Source: Klebsormidium nitens (lineage: Eukaryota; Streptophyta; Klebsormidiophyceae; Klebsormidiales; Klebsormidiaceae). Taken from it: DNA of 60,065 nt. The first letter of the stretch is position 1; each line of letters begins with the position of its first letter. The notes beneath the pieces were generated by a model, which did no database searches, was not told the DNA's origin, and saw only the letters and a program-made list of their open reading frames with translations. Below are positions 11,801 to 23,067 of this stretch, piece after piece. The stretch covers positions 1 to 60,065 of the forward strand of contig DF237490.1 in the NCBI GenBank assembly GCA_000708835.1, written 5' to 3'. Both the position numbers and the translations under genes were made by a program.

Positions 11801-14800
11801 GGCACTGCGCGCGCCGCTAGCCGCTCCGGCTTCTTGATGCCGCCAGTCAGTGCAATCACGTTGTCCTGCCAGATCTTCTGCAAGGCGACAGGGAAGCGAG
11901 CGGAAGCTTCTCGTTAGTAACAAAGTCGCGTGTTTGGTACGTAACAGTTCCTTTGCTACTACGAGTATTTGGCGTAAACGGGAAATGGGCGGACACTTCT
12001 CGTCAGCAAGTTATCGCGTTCCAAAACGTGAAAGTGCCTTTGCTAACCGAATGTTGGACGGCAGGGAGGAAACTATGTCCGCAAAAAAAACGATTGATGG
12101 CAAAGGAGTTCGGAGGAGAGTCTGAAAACGGCATGTGCACTGCTAGGTCGAGTCAAGTCCTATACGACCACAACGGATTGGACGGCTCTGCCAAGGACCT
12201 TTACGATCTAGCCGACTTCATCGCGGATAAACCGAGAAACCAGGTGGAGCCGACAATGCTCTTTTGAAGTGCAGAACCGCCTGTGGTGCTTGTTGCCACC
12301 CCCAGATCGCCTGACCCATATCACATTACTCGAAAGCATCCCCCGGGCAGAAGGGTGCGTGGCACCAAAATTCACCAAAGGGCTCAGTCCAAAGCAGCTG
12401 GAAAGCTGGCCGTCTCACTGTTTATCTCACCTCGGTGGTCTGCTCCGCGCTGGGCTTCTCGGGGCAGACTACGACGGGGAACGTGTCCGGCGTTCCGTCG
12501 AAGATGCCCAGTTTGAGCAGCAGAATTCCGTCCACTTCGCTCCGCTCCCGGTCGCCGCAGCAGTGCACAATGACCGGAACACCACGCATGCCCTCACGCA
12601 CAATGTCGTCCGTCACGCCGCGGACGTCCGACAAGTCGGTCTCCTGCTCCTTGAAGCCAACCATCTGCAAGGAGAGTTCGGAAGTCGATACAGATTTCGC
12701 TTAACGGGTCTGGCAAGAGTTCATGCGCGGACGTCCGACAGCGCGGTCTCCTGCTCCTTGAAGCCAATCATCTGCACGAATTGGACAGCAACCGGTGTGA
12801 GTTTCCAAAGAGGGAACGGAAGTAAATATGAATCTCTGGTTCGGAATCTAGCGGAGGGAACTTTGATAGCTCGGTCAAACCCCTTTCAACCCTCACCAAG
12901 TGCAGGAGGGAGAAATTGTACGTTCAAAGAAGCGACGAAAAAGCAGGAATGAATCCCGACTGTTTCTCGAGGCGGATGGCTGACGCGGCAACCATCAGAT
13001 GGGCCCGGTGGAATCGGACCCATTTCTGTCCACGACCAACCAAGCGCCACTCTGCTTCGCCCACATTCAAGAAAAGGGGCCTACACGAAACAAGTCCGAA
13101 GTGACGCGCCCAGGCAGACTGCTTTACTCATCATCGTCTACTACGATAATGAGCCTCTCTCCTCCCGCGAATAGCGGAATCAATGGGACGCCGTGAACTA
13201 CCGGCAAGAGCAGGGAGCCTCTAGGAGCTGGTCTTCTTCCGCATCAACGAGCTCTGCCAAACCACTTTTCGGATGGTGTGATAGGAGTTCGAACCTAAAC
13301 TGACGTTCCTCCGGGTGCCCTTCTCACGTCAGCTTCGATCTGGCCCTGAAACACGTTCACGTAAACTTTCTCACAACCTAACAAAGCAACACTCACATCG
13401 CCCAGCTCCCAGCTTTCCTCGAGGCCCTCCCATGCGTTGGACTCCAGCCTGATCTTTTCGATCATGAGCTGCTGCGCTGGCGTGTACCCCTCCCGGATGC
13501 GGCTGGTGTAGAAGCGCGCGCGGTCCTTGGGGCTGCTTCCGGCGGAATCGACCCCCGGAATGGCTTCCTCGAGGGCCGGAACGACCATACGGTCCCCCAC
13601 GCAGTGACACACCATCTGCAGAAGAAAAGCGACAGTGTATCGGACTTCAAAATCCGTTACGTAAGTAGAAGCAGCAATTCTGGAGAAACTACTTGAGGAG
13701 TTTTGCCATAGCGTAGAAAACACTGCGTCTCACAGGAGAAGAAGACGAGCAGGACTGCAAAACAAAATGCTGAATCCTTCGAACAACCCCCTCGCATACT
13801 TCGTCTATTTCTTCGATTCCCATCCGGTCCGATCGCAACCAGGTGGTTGTTTAGCTATGGCGCCTTGAAACAAGGCGAGTAACGCCAGTCGTATTGCACA
13901 ACCACCAATACAACCGATCCACGCAAGCGAGAGCCCTGTTGACAACAAAGGGTGTGTTCGAACCTCGGGCAAGAAACGCTCCAGCAAGCATTGTCGCCCT
14001 CTGCCTCACCTCCCACTTGTCCCCCTTCTGAACCCGCTCGCACTTGTACTGGAACTTGAGCTCGTCCCCACTGATCCCCCCCGCCAGGAAGCGTCGCTCC
14101 ACCAGCTTCACGTACCGCTCCTTGCGCCACCCGATCACGTGGGTCGTCAGGCCCGGCCGTTTGGACTTCCAGACGAAGATCGGGACTACGGTCCCGTGGT
14201 CGCGAGACTCGGGGACCGGGTGGAAGGGACCGTCCATTCCATCGCTCCCGGGAACCACCAACCTGTACACTAAACAGATGTAAATCGCCGTCGAATACTT
14301 GACAAGATTTCTGAAGGGGAATAACTCATACTGGACTACGAGGCAGACTCCTCGGTCATGTTCTGTTTCCCAAGACAGTCCCAGCACGGTAAAGGAGGAC
14401 TGCCGGAACCAAGAAAACCCAAAGTGGAAAATCTGCGGGAGTCCAAAAACCTTGCCGCTCGGATGGCACAGCCAACAGCTCTGTATGCAAATAAAGCAAC
14501 AAAGGTTCGAAGCTTTCAAATGGTCCCAAACCCTGCCCTGTCCTTGCATCTGACGTTGTCGAAGGCCCACACAACCCACTGTTGTTCAAGGCTGCAAGAA
14601 CACTCTCTGGCCACCTTCAAACGCCCAAGAGTCGGCAATTCGGCCCTTGTTGCAACAGTCCCTTGCCTCTTACAAGTTAGGCCCTTGGCACTCCCAGGCT
14701 TGTTCCAGAAAGCTCCAGAACACACTCCAGGCTCCTTCTAATCCCAGTTGCTCTCCACGAGCCCCAATCCAAAAGAAACAAACGGCTCAGCCTCCGATCA

Positions 14801-17800
14801 AAATCCTCACCTGTTGCAGGTCAAGCTCTTGGCACTCCCGGGCTTTCCAACCACCACGATCTCCAGCGTCGCTTGCTCCAGCGCGCGCGTCTCCTTCACG
14901 ATCTGAGTCTCAAAGTCGACCGGCGTCTTCAGCTCGCCGATGGTGGACCTTATGGTTTCGTGCATGCTAATCACCATGTTGGCGAGTTCTAGGATGGGAG
15001 TTGGGTCCAGTTCCTCCTCCTTGGGCGTCGCATCCAGCGTGCCGCTGTAGAGAAAATGATGATGGAGTTCAATACAGGTGCTTCGAGTTAACAATCGTCG
15101 CTCGTGTTCCTGGGTTCATGAGAAAGCACCTCAGTACCAATTTTTCCAAAACTTGGGACTGCTATAACAGAACCTTTCGAAGGACGTTTAGAACCTCGAG
15201 CATGCCGCGATTCCTACTACGTAGCAAGGACAGGTTGTAAAAAGGGCTTGCAAAGAGCCTTGAAAAGGTGCACATGCTGGACGCAAAGATATCCCAGGCC
15301 ATACTGAAAAGGGGCCTTTGCTAAAAGGCCTTGAAGAAGTCTTTCCCTAAATCAGCGACGTTGGCTGGACCCGTCAAAGGAACTTTGAGGACCGGGGAAA
15401 GACTTGACAACACTTTAGTTCTGCAGGCCTTGACAGACCTTTGATCCCAAACAAAGCCAGGACAGACACTAACGACCTTCGTCTGCGTTAAGGCCGCGGT
15501 AAATATCAAGAGAGAGACGTTCTCAAAACTGTGCTCACTCGCGCAGGCGCGGCAGGGTGACGTCACGGAGGTGTGCCCTGAGCTGCTCCCTGGTGGCCTC
15601 GTTCTTGGTCACCTTGGCCAGGAACTTGTCTGCCAGCTCGAAGGACGTCAGGTTGATCACCTTCTCGTCCGCCATCTGAACATGTACAAAAGGTCTGCCG
15701 TCAGAGAGACTGCTTGACACTGTTGCAGACCTTAAAGGGCCTGCACTTGTCTAGCACACAACCTCGAAATCGAAGATAAATGGCAAGCAAGATGAACCTC
15801 CTCAATTTCGGCCACTGAAAACCGAAGGTAAGTTCTTGACTGCAGCGCTCCTAAAATGGTGCTAAACGAGGGTATCGTAAGACAACAGCCACACAGGGAC
15901 CGAATGCCCGCAACGTGACCTTGCAGTTGCTAAAAGCAGCGACGTGGTTCACAACCGCACCGACATGCAGTCATTAGCCAATTCTGAATGTCCTGCGAGC
16001 CACATGAGGCAGTGCCCTTTTCGAGAAAGCATAACCACGTCAGTTGGGCATCTGGTCTGACAGGTTTTTGCAACCAAACGAGATGCATGACAGCAGCATA
16101 AGACACTTTTAGGCTCGTACCTTGCTCAGCGCGAACTCTGGGCTGTACTGCCGTGCATTCTTCAAGCCGATCATGGTCCCCAGCTCCGACAGGACCAGGC
16201 GGCTCTCCCTCTCCCGTTGCTCTTGAAGCTCAGGAGTATTCTCCACACCTGGAAACAAGTTACAGCACCAAAAAAGAGTTAAGACCCTGCAAGACAAGAA
16301 GCTGATTATATTACGCACACAGCGACACCCGAGCAAAGTGACGACCAGAAGTGCCACGCCACCAAAATGCATCAATCAAGATGCACGAATGCCGCTCTGA
16401 TCAAACGCAATCGCAGCTCTCCTGATCTGCTGCGCACCCACGGTGTTGACCCGGAGCTGCCCACATTCGCTCTTCTTTCCTAAGCTCGTTGACATTCGCC
16501 AATTGAGTCAGCATAAGCAGAAGGTCAGAAAAGTCTATCTTGAACAAGCAAGCAAAGCAGCCCACCAGATCCCCACAGCCTGGCCGGCACAGCCACCCCA
16601 AATGGATAAAGAAGGCATGCATTTTGCTGATCCCCGCCGACCAAACAAGCATAAGCAAAAGGACACCAGAAAAGTGGCCCCAAACAGATAAGCAAGGGCG
16701 CCCACCTGGTCCCCACAACCTTGCCGGCACGTATACCCTGAACGGGCGGCCGAAGAAGTCGTACAACCGCTCCATCTTGACATCATCACCGCCCTGCTCA
16801 GCCTTGGGCCCCGCTACCCCCCCGCAACTTTCCGCTGGCTGGCTGTCGCTAGTCTCCGGAGTCGCTATATCATCCTCACCAAAGCTTCCTATTGCCGCAG
16901 CCCTGGGCATTGCCCTCCCGCCTAAGCTCCCGGCTCGCCTGTCTGAGTTTGCCCCCAGTTGACTTTCCTGAGTTTCCACACATGCTTCTGAGTGCAGTTG
17001 CTCGCTGTCAGTGTCGGTTGCCCCTCGCATCCCTTGACTCGTTGCTACCAGGATAAGTGCTCTCTTGCCTGGACTTGCAGAGGCTTGCTTACGGCTCGCC
17101 GGCACCGCACGCTTTGCAGGTGCACTGGCCTCTTTTCGTGCTTGAGCGACAGGGCGCATCAGCGATTGCGGCAGACTGGCAGCCTTTGCTTGCAGAAGCG
17201 TCCCACTAATGTGTTTTGGAACGTCCTGCTTTCCCACAATCTCGCGCGCAACGAGCTTGCTGCTCCCTGCGGTCGACACACTCCTGCTACCCTTGATTAG
17301 GGTTTCGCTTCTGACGGGTTCCGCAGACAAAGCAAACTTTTCATTTCCATAAGGCTCAGACCAGCTTGACATTGGCTCCGAGTCCTCCTTGAAGCTAGAC
17401 TGCGACCCCTCAAGCGTTCGGCGCCTCCGCACTGGTTTCTTTGCCACTTCTACAAGCCGCCGCTTCAAATGCTTCCCGCCTTTCTCAGGGTCTTCCAGCG
17501 CCCATGGTGCTGGGGGGCTAGGCTCTCTGTTGCAGCCCATAAAATGCACAGACTCTTGGGAAAGAGGTAGACTGGCGGTAAAATCAGAGGAGGTGTCTAT
17601 GCTAGCAGGGAGTGCAGCATCACGACCAATGCTGCTGACGCCCCAAGTCTCGTGGCTGCTTGTCTGGGAGTTAGACAGGCTCAGAAGGCACTCTGCAGAT
17701 GCCACAATGCTGTCCTCGTTCTCCAAAGAATCAAAAGCACTTTGCTTATGTGACTGCTGAGGCAACCTTGCATGAGGCTGCCAAGTCTCTTTGACCTGTT

Positions 17801-17978
17801 CCCTGATTTTTGGCAACTCCGTTGAGAGAAATGTGCGATCCCCGCTACGCCGACTGCCCCAGAAAGAACGCTTCCCCTTGACTGGCTGCACTGCTTCTTC
17901 CAGCTTCTGCTTCTTGGCAGCTGGCAACGCAAGAATAGCCAATGTCTGCTCCTCTAGGTATTCTCTCCCCTTTGCCAT
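1764..17978 (-). CDS. Giant dynamin/SLIP-GC-like GTPase with C-terminal pseudo-OTU domain
   Basis: Exons (minus): 17978-16706, 16248-16121, 15675-15539, 15044-14811, 14262-14010, 13615-13397, 12664-12431, 11877-11704, 10909-10787, 10342-10245, 9720-9525, 9205-9107, 8806-8578, 8026-7744, 7399-7316, 6618-6324, 6035-5937, 5216-4962, 4273-4059, 3689-3295, 2818-2489, 1993-1764. All phases agree, giving about 1,860 residues. Exon 10 could instead start at 10408 or 10444 without changing frame. The N-terminal 424 residues are Ser/Lys-rich with a basic cluster at 170-187, suggesting a nuclear protein. A P-loop GKPGSAKS sits at 579-586, a possible switch region HGTVVP follows, and a DxxG motif (DVRG) lies at 761-764, which resembles dynamin-like SLIP-GC GTPases. 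Helical segments follow, and the last two exons resemble an OTU domain with lost catalytic residues. The gene structure is solid; the GTPase family call is moderate and no function is established. Confidence 0.68.
4396..4449 (-). repeat. Decayed copy of the start of exon 19 (giant gene) in the preceding intron
   Basis: This stretch matches 4223-4276, the beginning of the exon encoding TLLQERQRSQRALLKD, at roughly four bases in five. Read in the same frame the copy has a TAG in place of a Gln codon. It lies about 170 bp upstream of the true exon in transcript direction, so it is a dead partial exon duplicate. Confidence 0.65.
11892..12046. repeat. Diverged tandem duplication in an intron of the giant gene
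   Basis: Two units of about 70 bp (about 11892-11960 and 11980-12046) share the order GGAA-GCGAGCGG/ATGGGCGG, CTTCTCGT-AG-AA, then GTGCCTTTGCTAA or TTCCTTTGCTAC. They are strongly diverged but collinear. No coding potential is visible in either. Confidence 0.45.
12721..12776 (-). repeat. Copy of the start and acceptor of exon 7 (giant gene) ending in a stop
   Basis: About 51 bp match 12620-12670 with about four differences, including the CAG acceptor. Translated in the exon's frame the copy gives MIGFKEQETALSDVRA followed at once by TGA, whereas the real exon reads MVGFKEQETDLSDVRG and continues. The copy lies upstream of the true exon in the transcript, so it could act as a poison exon if spliced in; the polypyrimidine tract before it is weak. 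Confidence 0.7.
14660..14710 (-). repeat. Decayed copy of the P-loop exon end in the following intron
   Basis: On the minus strand this stretch encodes NKPGSAKGLTCKR, against GKPGSAKSLTCNR at the 3' end of the genuine P-loop exon (14811-15044). The nucleotide match is about three in four over 35-40 bp. It sits downstream of the true donor, inside the intron, and has no open exon context. Confidence 0.5.
16495..16745 (-). repeat. Tandem duplication of the first exon's 3' end and donor site
   Basis: Two units with a period of about 130 bp each carry, on the minus strand, a GTGCCGGC-AGG-TGTGGGGA segment followed by GGTGGGC and a downstream CTTATGCT tract. One unit spans the genuine exon-1 end and donor (16706); the other lies wholly in intron 1 and retains a potential donor. 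This is another local exon-edge duplication in the same gene. Confidence 0.55.
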
Positions 17979-18780
17979 GGCTTCTCCTTTGCTCCTAGCA
18001 GCCAGAAATGGTGTCCAAAGTAGGCCCCTTGCATGAGAGAGAAACCAAGTCTGGGGGGGCGAACTTCAGGGAGAAGAGGGGGAAGAAGCAGGTCTTTCTT
18101 GAGTCCAAACCCGCTAGGCTGTCTCTCCTAGCGGCTGGCCCCTGCTACCCCCCTTGCGGATTCCGCAGCTTGCTCCCGTTCGTGCCGTAATTTGGATTCC
18201 TTGCCTACGTGTAGTTCTGATCCTCCAAGATAGGGCCTTATTGAGAATGCGCCCATCCGTCCCATTTTTCGTCCTGGGGGATCCCTCAGTTGACTCGGCA
18301 CTGCCCGGTTAGGAAGGAAACCGGGGGTGCATGGAAACTTGAAGTCTCTTTGACGGGCTTCCCAGCCGCCTCTCTAGACACCGGCTTCGTCAGCACGTTC
18401 CGAAGCAGCCGGTTCAATAAACCGGTTGACTTCTGCTGACCTAATTCTATAAGGGGGGGGTTGAGTGGACGAGGATGACTCAGACCGGCAAAACACGTTA
18501 CAGCCGTCGATCTTGATTCTCAGCGCTTTTGAACCGTCGATCTCATGCTGATCTTTTGGGTTCGACCCAAAACCAAAACTACGCGTCCCTGCTTCTCCAA
18601 AATTACGGCAAGCGTTTGGCCATTGGCGACGCAGCGCATACAGCAGATGTGGCGGCCTTCTGCAGCGTTTACGAGCTCACATTGCTTCCATCCTTTCAGC
18701 TCTGGCGTCCCTCCCTCTCACAGATCATTCAGGCTGTGCTTCCGTGTTGTTCCTGAGACGGCGCTGTGCATTCTGTCAAG
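17979..18780. promoter_or_regulatory. Divergent intergenic region between the giant GTPase and the 524-residue gene
   Basis: About 800 bp separate two start codons facing away from each other, so both promoters must lie here or in upstream untranslated exons. A small inverted repeat CCGGTT-CAATA-AACCGG occurs near 18410-18426 and an eight-G run near 18455. I see no clear TATA box. Confidence 0.35.
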
Positions 18781-21700
18781 ATGTTTGCATCATTTGTTCC
18801 CACCCGGCAACGGAGCGCCTCCAGCGCCAACGCCCCCGGATCTGCTGAACATTTCTTCTCTAAGAAGCAGAAGTTGCAGCACCAGGAACATGAAAAGGGA
18901 CTGAATCCTACATTTGACAATGGTGCCTGGGAAACTCTGCCCACTGCCCAACCCTACGGCCCGGCCCCCGGCAACACATTGTTAGCAGGTAATTAAACGT
19001 GCTGAGAGTCTTCAACCTTCTGGATGTTGTCTCTGCAATGTCTTCACGTGAGCAATTGGTTGTGAAAATGCAGTAGGCAGCTGTTGTTGTCCCTGGATGT
19101 GACATGCGAAGGGTTTGGGTTTTGGGGTTGCGGGCATGTCCCTGTTTGAGAAAGAAGAAGAGATACAGGTCAGGACTTACATTAACTACACATCTGGTCA
19201 TGATTTGCTAAACCATTGCCTTCAAAAGAGCTTCCAGCATTCAAGTTCTGCCCCCTCAACAAAAGGCCGTTTGGTTATGCCCCAGAAGTTACGAACACCG
19301 AAATCATGCAAGCAAGACAATTGATCTATTGTGCTCCGCTTGCAGATATGGCTTTGGCAGATGAACCTCAGACAGGGTGCCCGGCTTCTGGAGATGTACG
19401 TCAACCTGACGCATTTGACAATGGACTGAGTTGATCAACTTTCCTGGTCTCCTGAAAGTATGTAAATGCATCTGTTGAGTGCCATCTTGTCAATGCAACC
19501 CAGCCAGGTTTTGCATCAGGCATTGAGGGAGCCCCCTGTTGAAGGGATGCCTTTGGTGTGTGAATCATATGCCCCCAAGCTTCTGATTTGCTTCTAAACC
19601 TTATTTCCAAAATGCGATTGCGAACTTGTCTCCCCTGGTCCTCTTCAGGTCATGCCCTTCCCAGACAACCTTCTCGACATCCCTGATGACCTGGACATTG
19701 ACAGGATGTCGTTCTGCAGCTCCGACACAGATTTTGAGGATGTAAGCTCCCAAGATCCTCCAGTTTCTTGAGTGGTTTTCTGATTGCGCAGTTGTCTTTA
19801 TTTAGCAGTACGGAATTGAACAGATTGTACACTCCCCAGCCACATGCAATGTGTGTGGTAACAGCGCCTCCAAGATGCATGCAAGCTTCAGTGTGCCACA
19901 TGTGCCCTCTGCTGCATCAACTTTCTTGTGTCGTTCTCAAAAGCTGCTGTCATCCTGCTTGCAGTTAGGGGAGGATTACACTTCCAACCCCAGGGACGAG
20001 CAGCTGGACATCTATGGGGAGAGTGCATCCTTGCTTGGGATGCCTGACGACAAGGTAAGGCTGGCAATGCTTGCCAGCAGACAGGACCATCATTTTGCCC
20101 ATGCTCGGTGACACCTGTCACGTTCTGATCTCTAAGCAGGGTTTGAATCCTACTCCATTGTCAATGCCTTGGTGAATTTTTCAGAAATGTTCAAGATTAG
20201 CTTCTAGCATCTTTGAGTCTGATAGGTATTCTTCTCATTACTGCAGAAAGGAGTTGACATGGGGGTGCTCTCCTGGCTGGAGGCAGGCTTTCCTTCCTAC
20301 CCCAATGCAGAGGTATGCTCAACAGCCCAGCTTTTACATTTGCCAACTCAGGATCTGAATGCTTGCTGGTTGTTCAATGCGCTTTGCAAAAGTGATGTTG
20401 GAAGCATCTGGGGAGCAGTTGGTTTTCTTCCTACCAAGGCAGCAGATAGGACAATGTGGATTTTTATGTCTGGTCACCATTCCTAAACGCGAGGTCTTTG
20501 TGGTTTCTGACGTTCAGAATCTTGTCAATGCAGGGTTTCAGGCTTCCTGCAGCACTGGACAACACCCTCTGCGAATATCAGTTGCCAGCGAGCGCAACCC
20601 ACGAAGCCATTGTTCCTGGAACTCCCGCCGCCACTCCCGGCTTCACTTCTGAGCAGGTGATTGCCCCTCTTGAATTGGACCAGAACCTGCAGACATTCTT
20701 TGGGCTGGAAACGGTCAATGGCTACTTGAGTGAAACCCTATGTCCACTGCACTGTCCTTTGGTAGGGACTAAAGTAGCTTTTAGTTGCGCAGACCCTTTT
20801 ATCTTTGAAGTCCTTATTTGCAAGCCTGCGCAGATCGTGATTTGAAGGAGACTCTCTCTCTGCAGTTTTCCGCTCTGAAGAAGTTTGCCGACACGACCAA
20901 TCTCGACGTTGTCATTGAACCCGACGGCATCAAGCTGAAGCGCTCCCCCCAGGCAACGCCGGTACGGGGCACGCTACTAAAGTCCTGCTCTTGAAATGCA
21001 TTGTCTTGAACCTCCAAAGTTCCAGGCGTTGGAGGGACCTGTCGCAATTGGCAAGATGCCAGGCGGTGATGAAACGATGAACAAGATGTTTCGTTGCTAG
21101 TTGCCGTCTTTCAAGTGTATGCTCTTTGCATTCCAAACAGTCTGCAATCACTGAACTCTGATCAGAGGACTTGAGGAAAGGAGTGCAGGATAGCTGGTTT
21201 GAGAAGTGGATTGACTGCATTCGCAATCCACCTCCGTGTTTGGTTCTGCTTATAACGCGCTCGTCACGGCTATTGCAGGACTCGTTTCTGACGCAAGCCC
21301 CGCCTGGCTTTGGTGTGGACACGGGCCTGAGCGAGCGGGAATTCACGGAGGGCCCTCTGCGCATGGAGGCCGAATCTGCTGGCAGCCACGTGGTGAGCAC
21401 TTGCCCGTCCAGTTCACAATTGAGGATTTGTCGGGGATCAGGACATAGGTATACCTGTCAAAAGTAGATGTTAGGCAAAGGTTTTTGATTAGTCGCTCGC
21501 CACAAACCTCGAGCTACGGCTCTGCCTTTTTGCCGCAGTCTTGCCTCTGCCCACAGCGAAATATTCTTCCTGAAAGGAGAAGATTACACGAGTGGCGGCT
21601 GTGGGTGAAAACTCATCAGAGAAACGGACGCGTATCTTACCTAGTCTGATCCGCCTTTTCTTAAAAACGACAGGGCTACAAGTAAGCTGATCCTACCGCC

Positions 21701-23067
21701 ACTTCGTCTATTTCAGGACCCTATGATCCCCACCCAGCTCTTCCCGGAGACCTCTACCGGGGCTCTGGACTTCTCCGCTCTCCCGTTGGAGTCGCCCCCC
21801 CCTTTCGACTGCCCCCCCGTCGCTGACTATAGCTGTGACATCACCGACGATGAGCTGTTGGCCATCCTCTTCGGCTCGGATAGGGAGGGAGCCGTGGAGA
21901 TTCCCAAAGCTGCTACCGAAGAGGTAAGGACATGAGAATTACATTTTCGAAGTTTTGTGGTACCCTGATTTAAGATTCTGCAGAACTGAGAAAATTTCAA
22001 CTTAAAAAGATAGGTTCACATGAGAAGAGAATCGCACTACAAGAAATTGGTTCAATATTATCAGATTGGACGGATCTGGGCACCTGAGTTCGTTGGGGAT
22101 TGCCAGGACAGGAAAGCATTCCATGGCAGGATGCTTTTGTTCCCTTGCACTTCGCGTCTCAAATCTTCGTGTCATTAGAACCACGGCGACGTCATCTGAC
22201 GTGCGCTTCTGACCGCAGGTGACGGACTCCGAGTTCCTGCCCATTTGCAACGAGGCGGACAGCCTTTCCGAGGACGGCACCTTCCAGATCAACGGCCGCC
22301 CGGTGACAAGGATGTCGTCAGCGGAGTTCGCCAGGACCAGGCCTTACGATCTGCAAGGTGAGCCACGATGACGTCAGCTTTTGCTCCTTCGATTCGTGCG
22401 CTTGACGACCTGGTCACGTGGGTTGTCGGGATGGGCTCGTTGGAGCCGGCATTGGTGCAAGAAAGCGTTGTACTTTCCGTCGACTTTCTTGCCGAAGTGC
22501 ATCTTATTGCTACTTCTGCAGACTTTCTGCTTTGCCTCTTCGCTGCGAGGTTATGCTGTCTTTGTTGGAAGAGATCAAAAAGAAGCTCACCAGTCACTTG
22601 CTCGTATTCAAGAGCTTCATTACGTGATTCCGTTGCATCATGCAAGCGAGCACTAATTCTGTTCTCCCCTGTTGGCAGTCGTGTCCGAGGAGCTGTCCAA
22701 GGAGCCCCCCCACCCCGAGACAAGCCTCAACTGGTGCTTCATCATCCCCAACCGGAGTCCGAAAGACCTCAACAAGTTCCTCCCGGAGAAGACGTGGACC
22801 AACGGGGGAAAGAACAAGGAGAAGCCCACCGAACTCAACAACGCAATGACGGTCCAACATATCGGCTTTCAGGCGCACAAGCTCCCTCGGGCAGAAGTTC
22901 CGGGCTACCTGCAACTGGACGCAACAGATCGGGCCATGCTCCGGTTCTCCATGAAAGTCTACACCCGGAGGGGGGTGAGGAGCTGCAAGAAGGCATACCC
23001 CACCGCTTACGTCGTGCTGACGTTGAAGAAGCCGATCCGGAGGCTGCGCCACGCGCGTCGGGGTTAG
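18781..23067 (+). CDS. Hypothetical protein, 11 exons, acidic segments and basic C-terminal domain
   Basis: Exons: 18781-18988, 19346-19395, 19649-19741, 19965-20054, 20247-20312, 20534-20656, 20866-20961, 21279-21392, 21717-21923, 22219-22357, 22679-23067. All have GT-AG borders and compatible phases, giving 524 residues. The start ATG is the first in the open frame. I do not recognise the family. The middle is acidic and Pro-rich, with stretches such as DIPDDLDID, CSSDTDFED and CDITDDELLAILFG that look like activation-type or unstructured segments. The last exon encodes an apparently folded block of about 115 residues (LNWCFIIPN...FSMKVYTRRG...YVVLTLKKPI) ending in a very basic tail. A nuclear regulatory role is a guess. 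The exon model is good; the function is unknown. Confidence 0.7.

Noticed and set aside
14811-15044. P-loop GKPGSAKS resembles the AAA+ Walker A of RNF213-type proteins
   Set aside because: Following sequence lacks AAA+ Walker B and sensor motifs, and instead offers a switch-like HGTVVP and a DxxG, so a GTPase of the dynamin-like kind fits better, though not conclusively.
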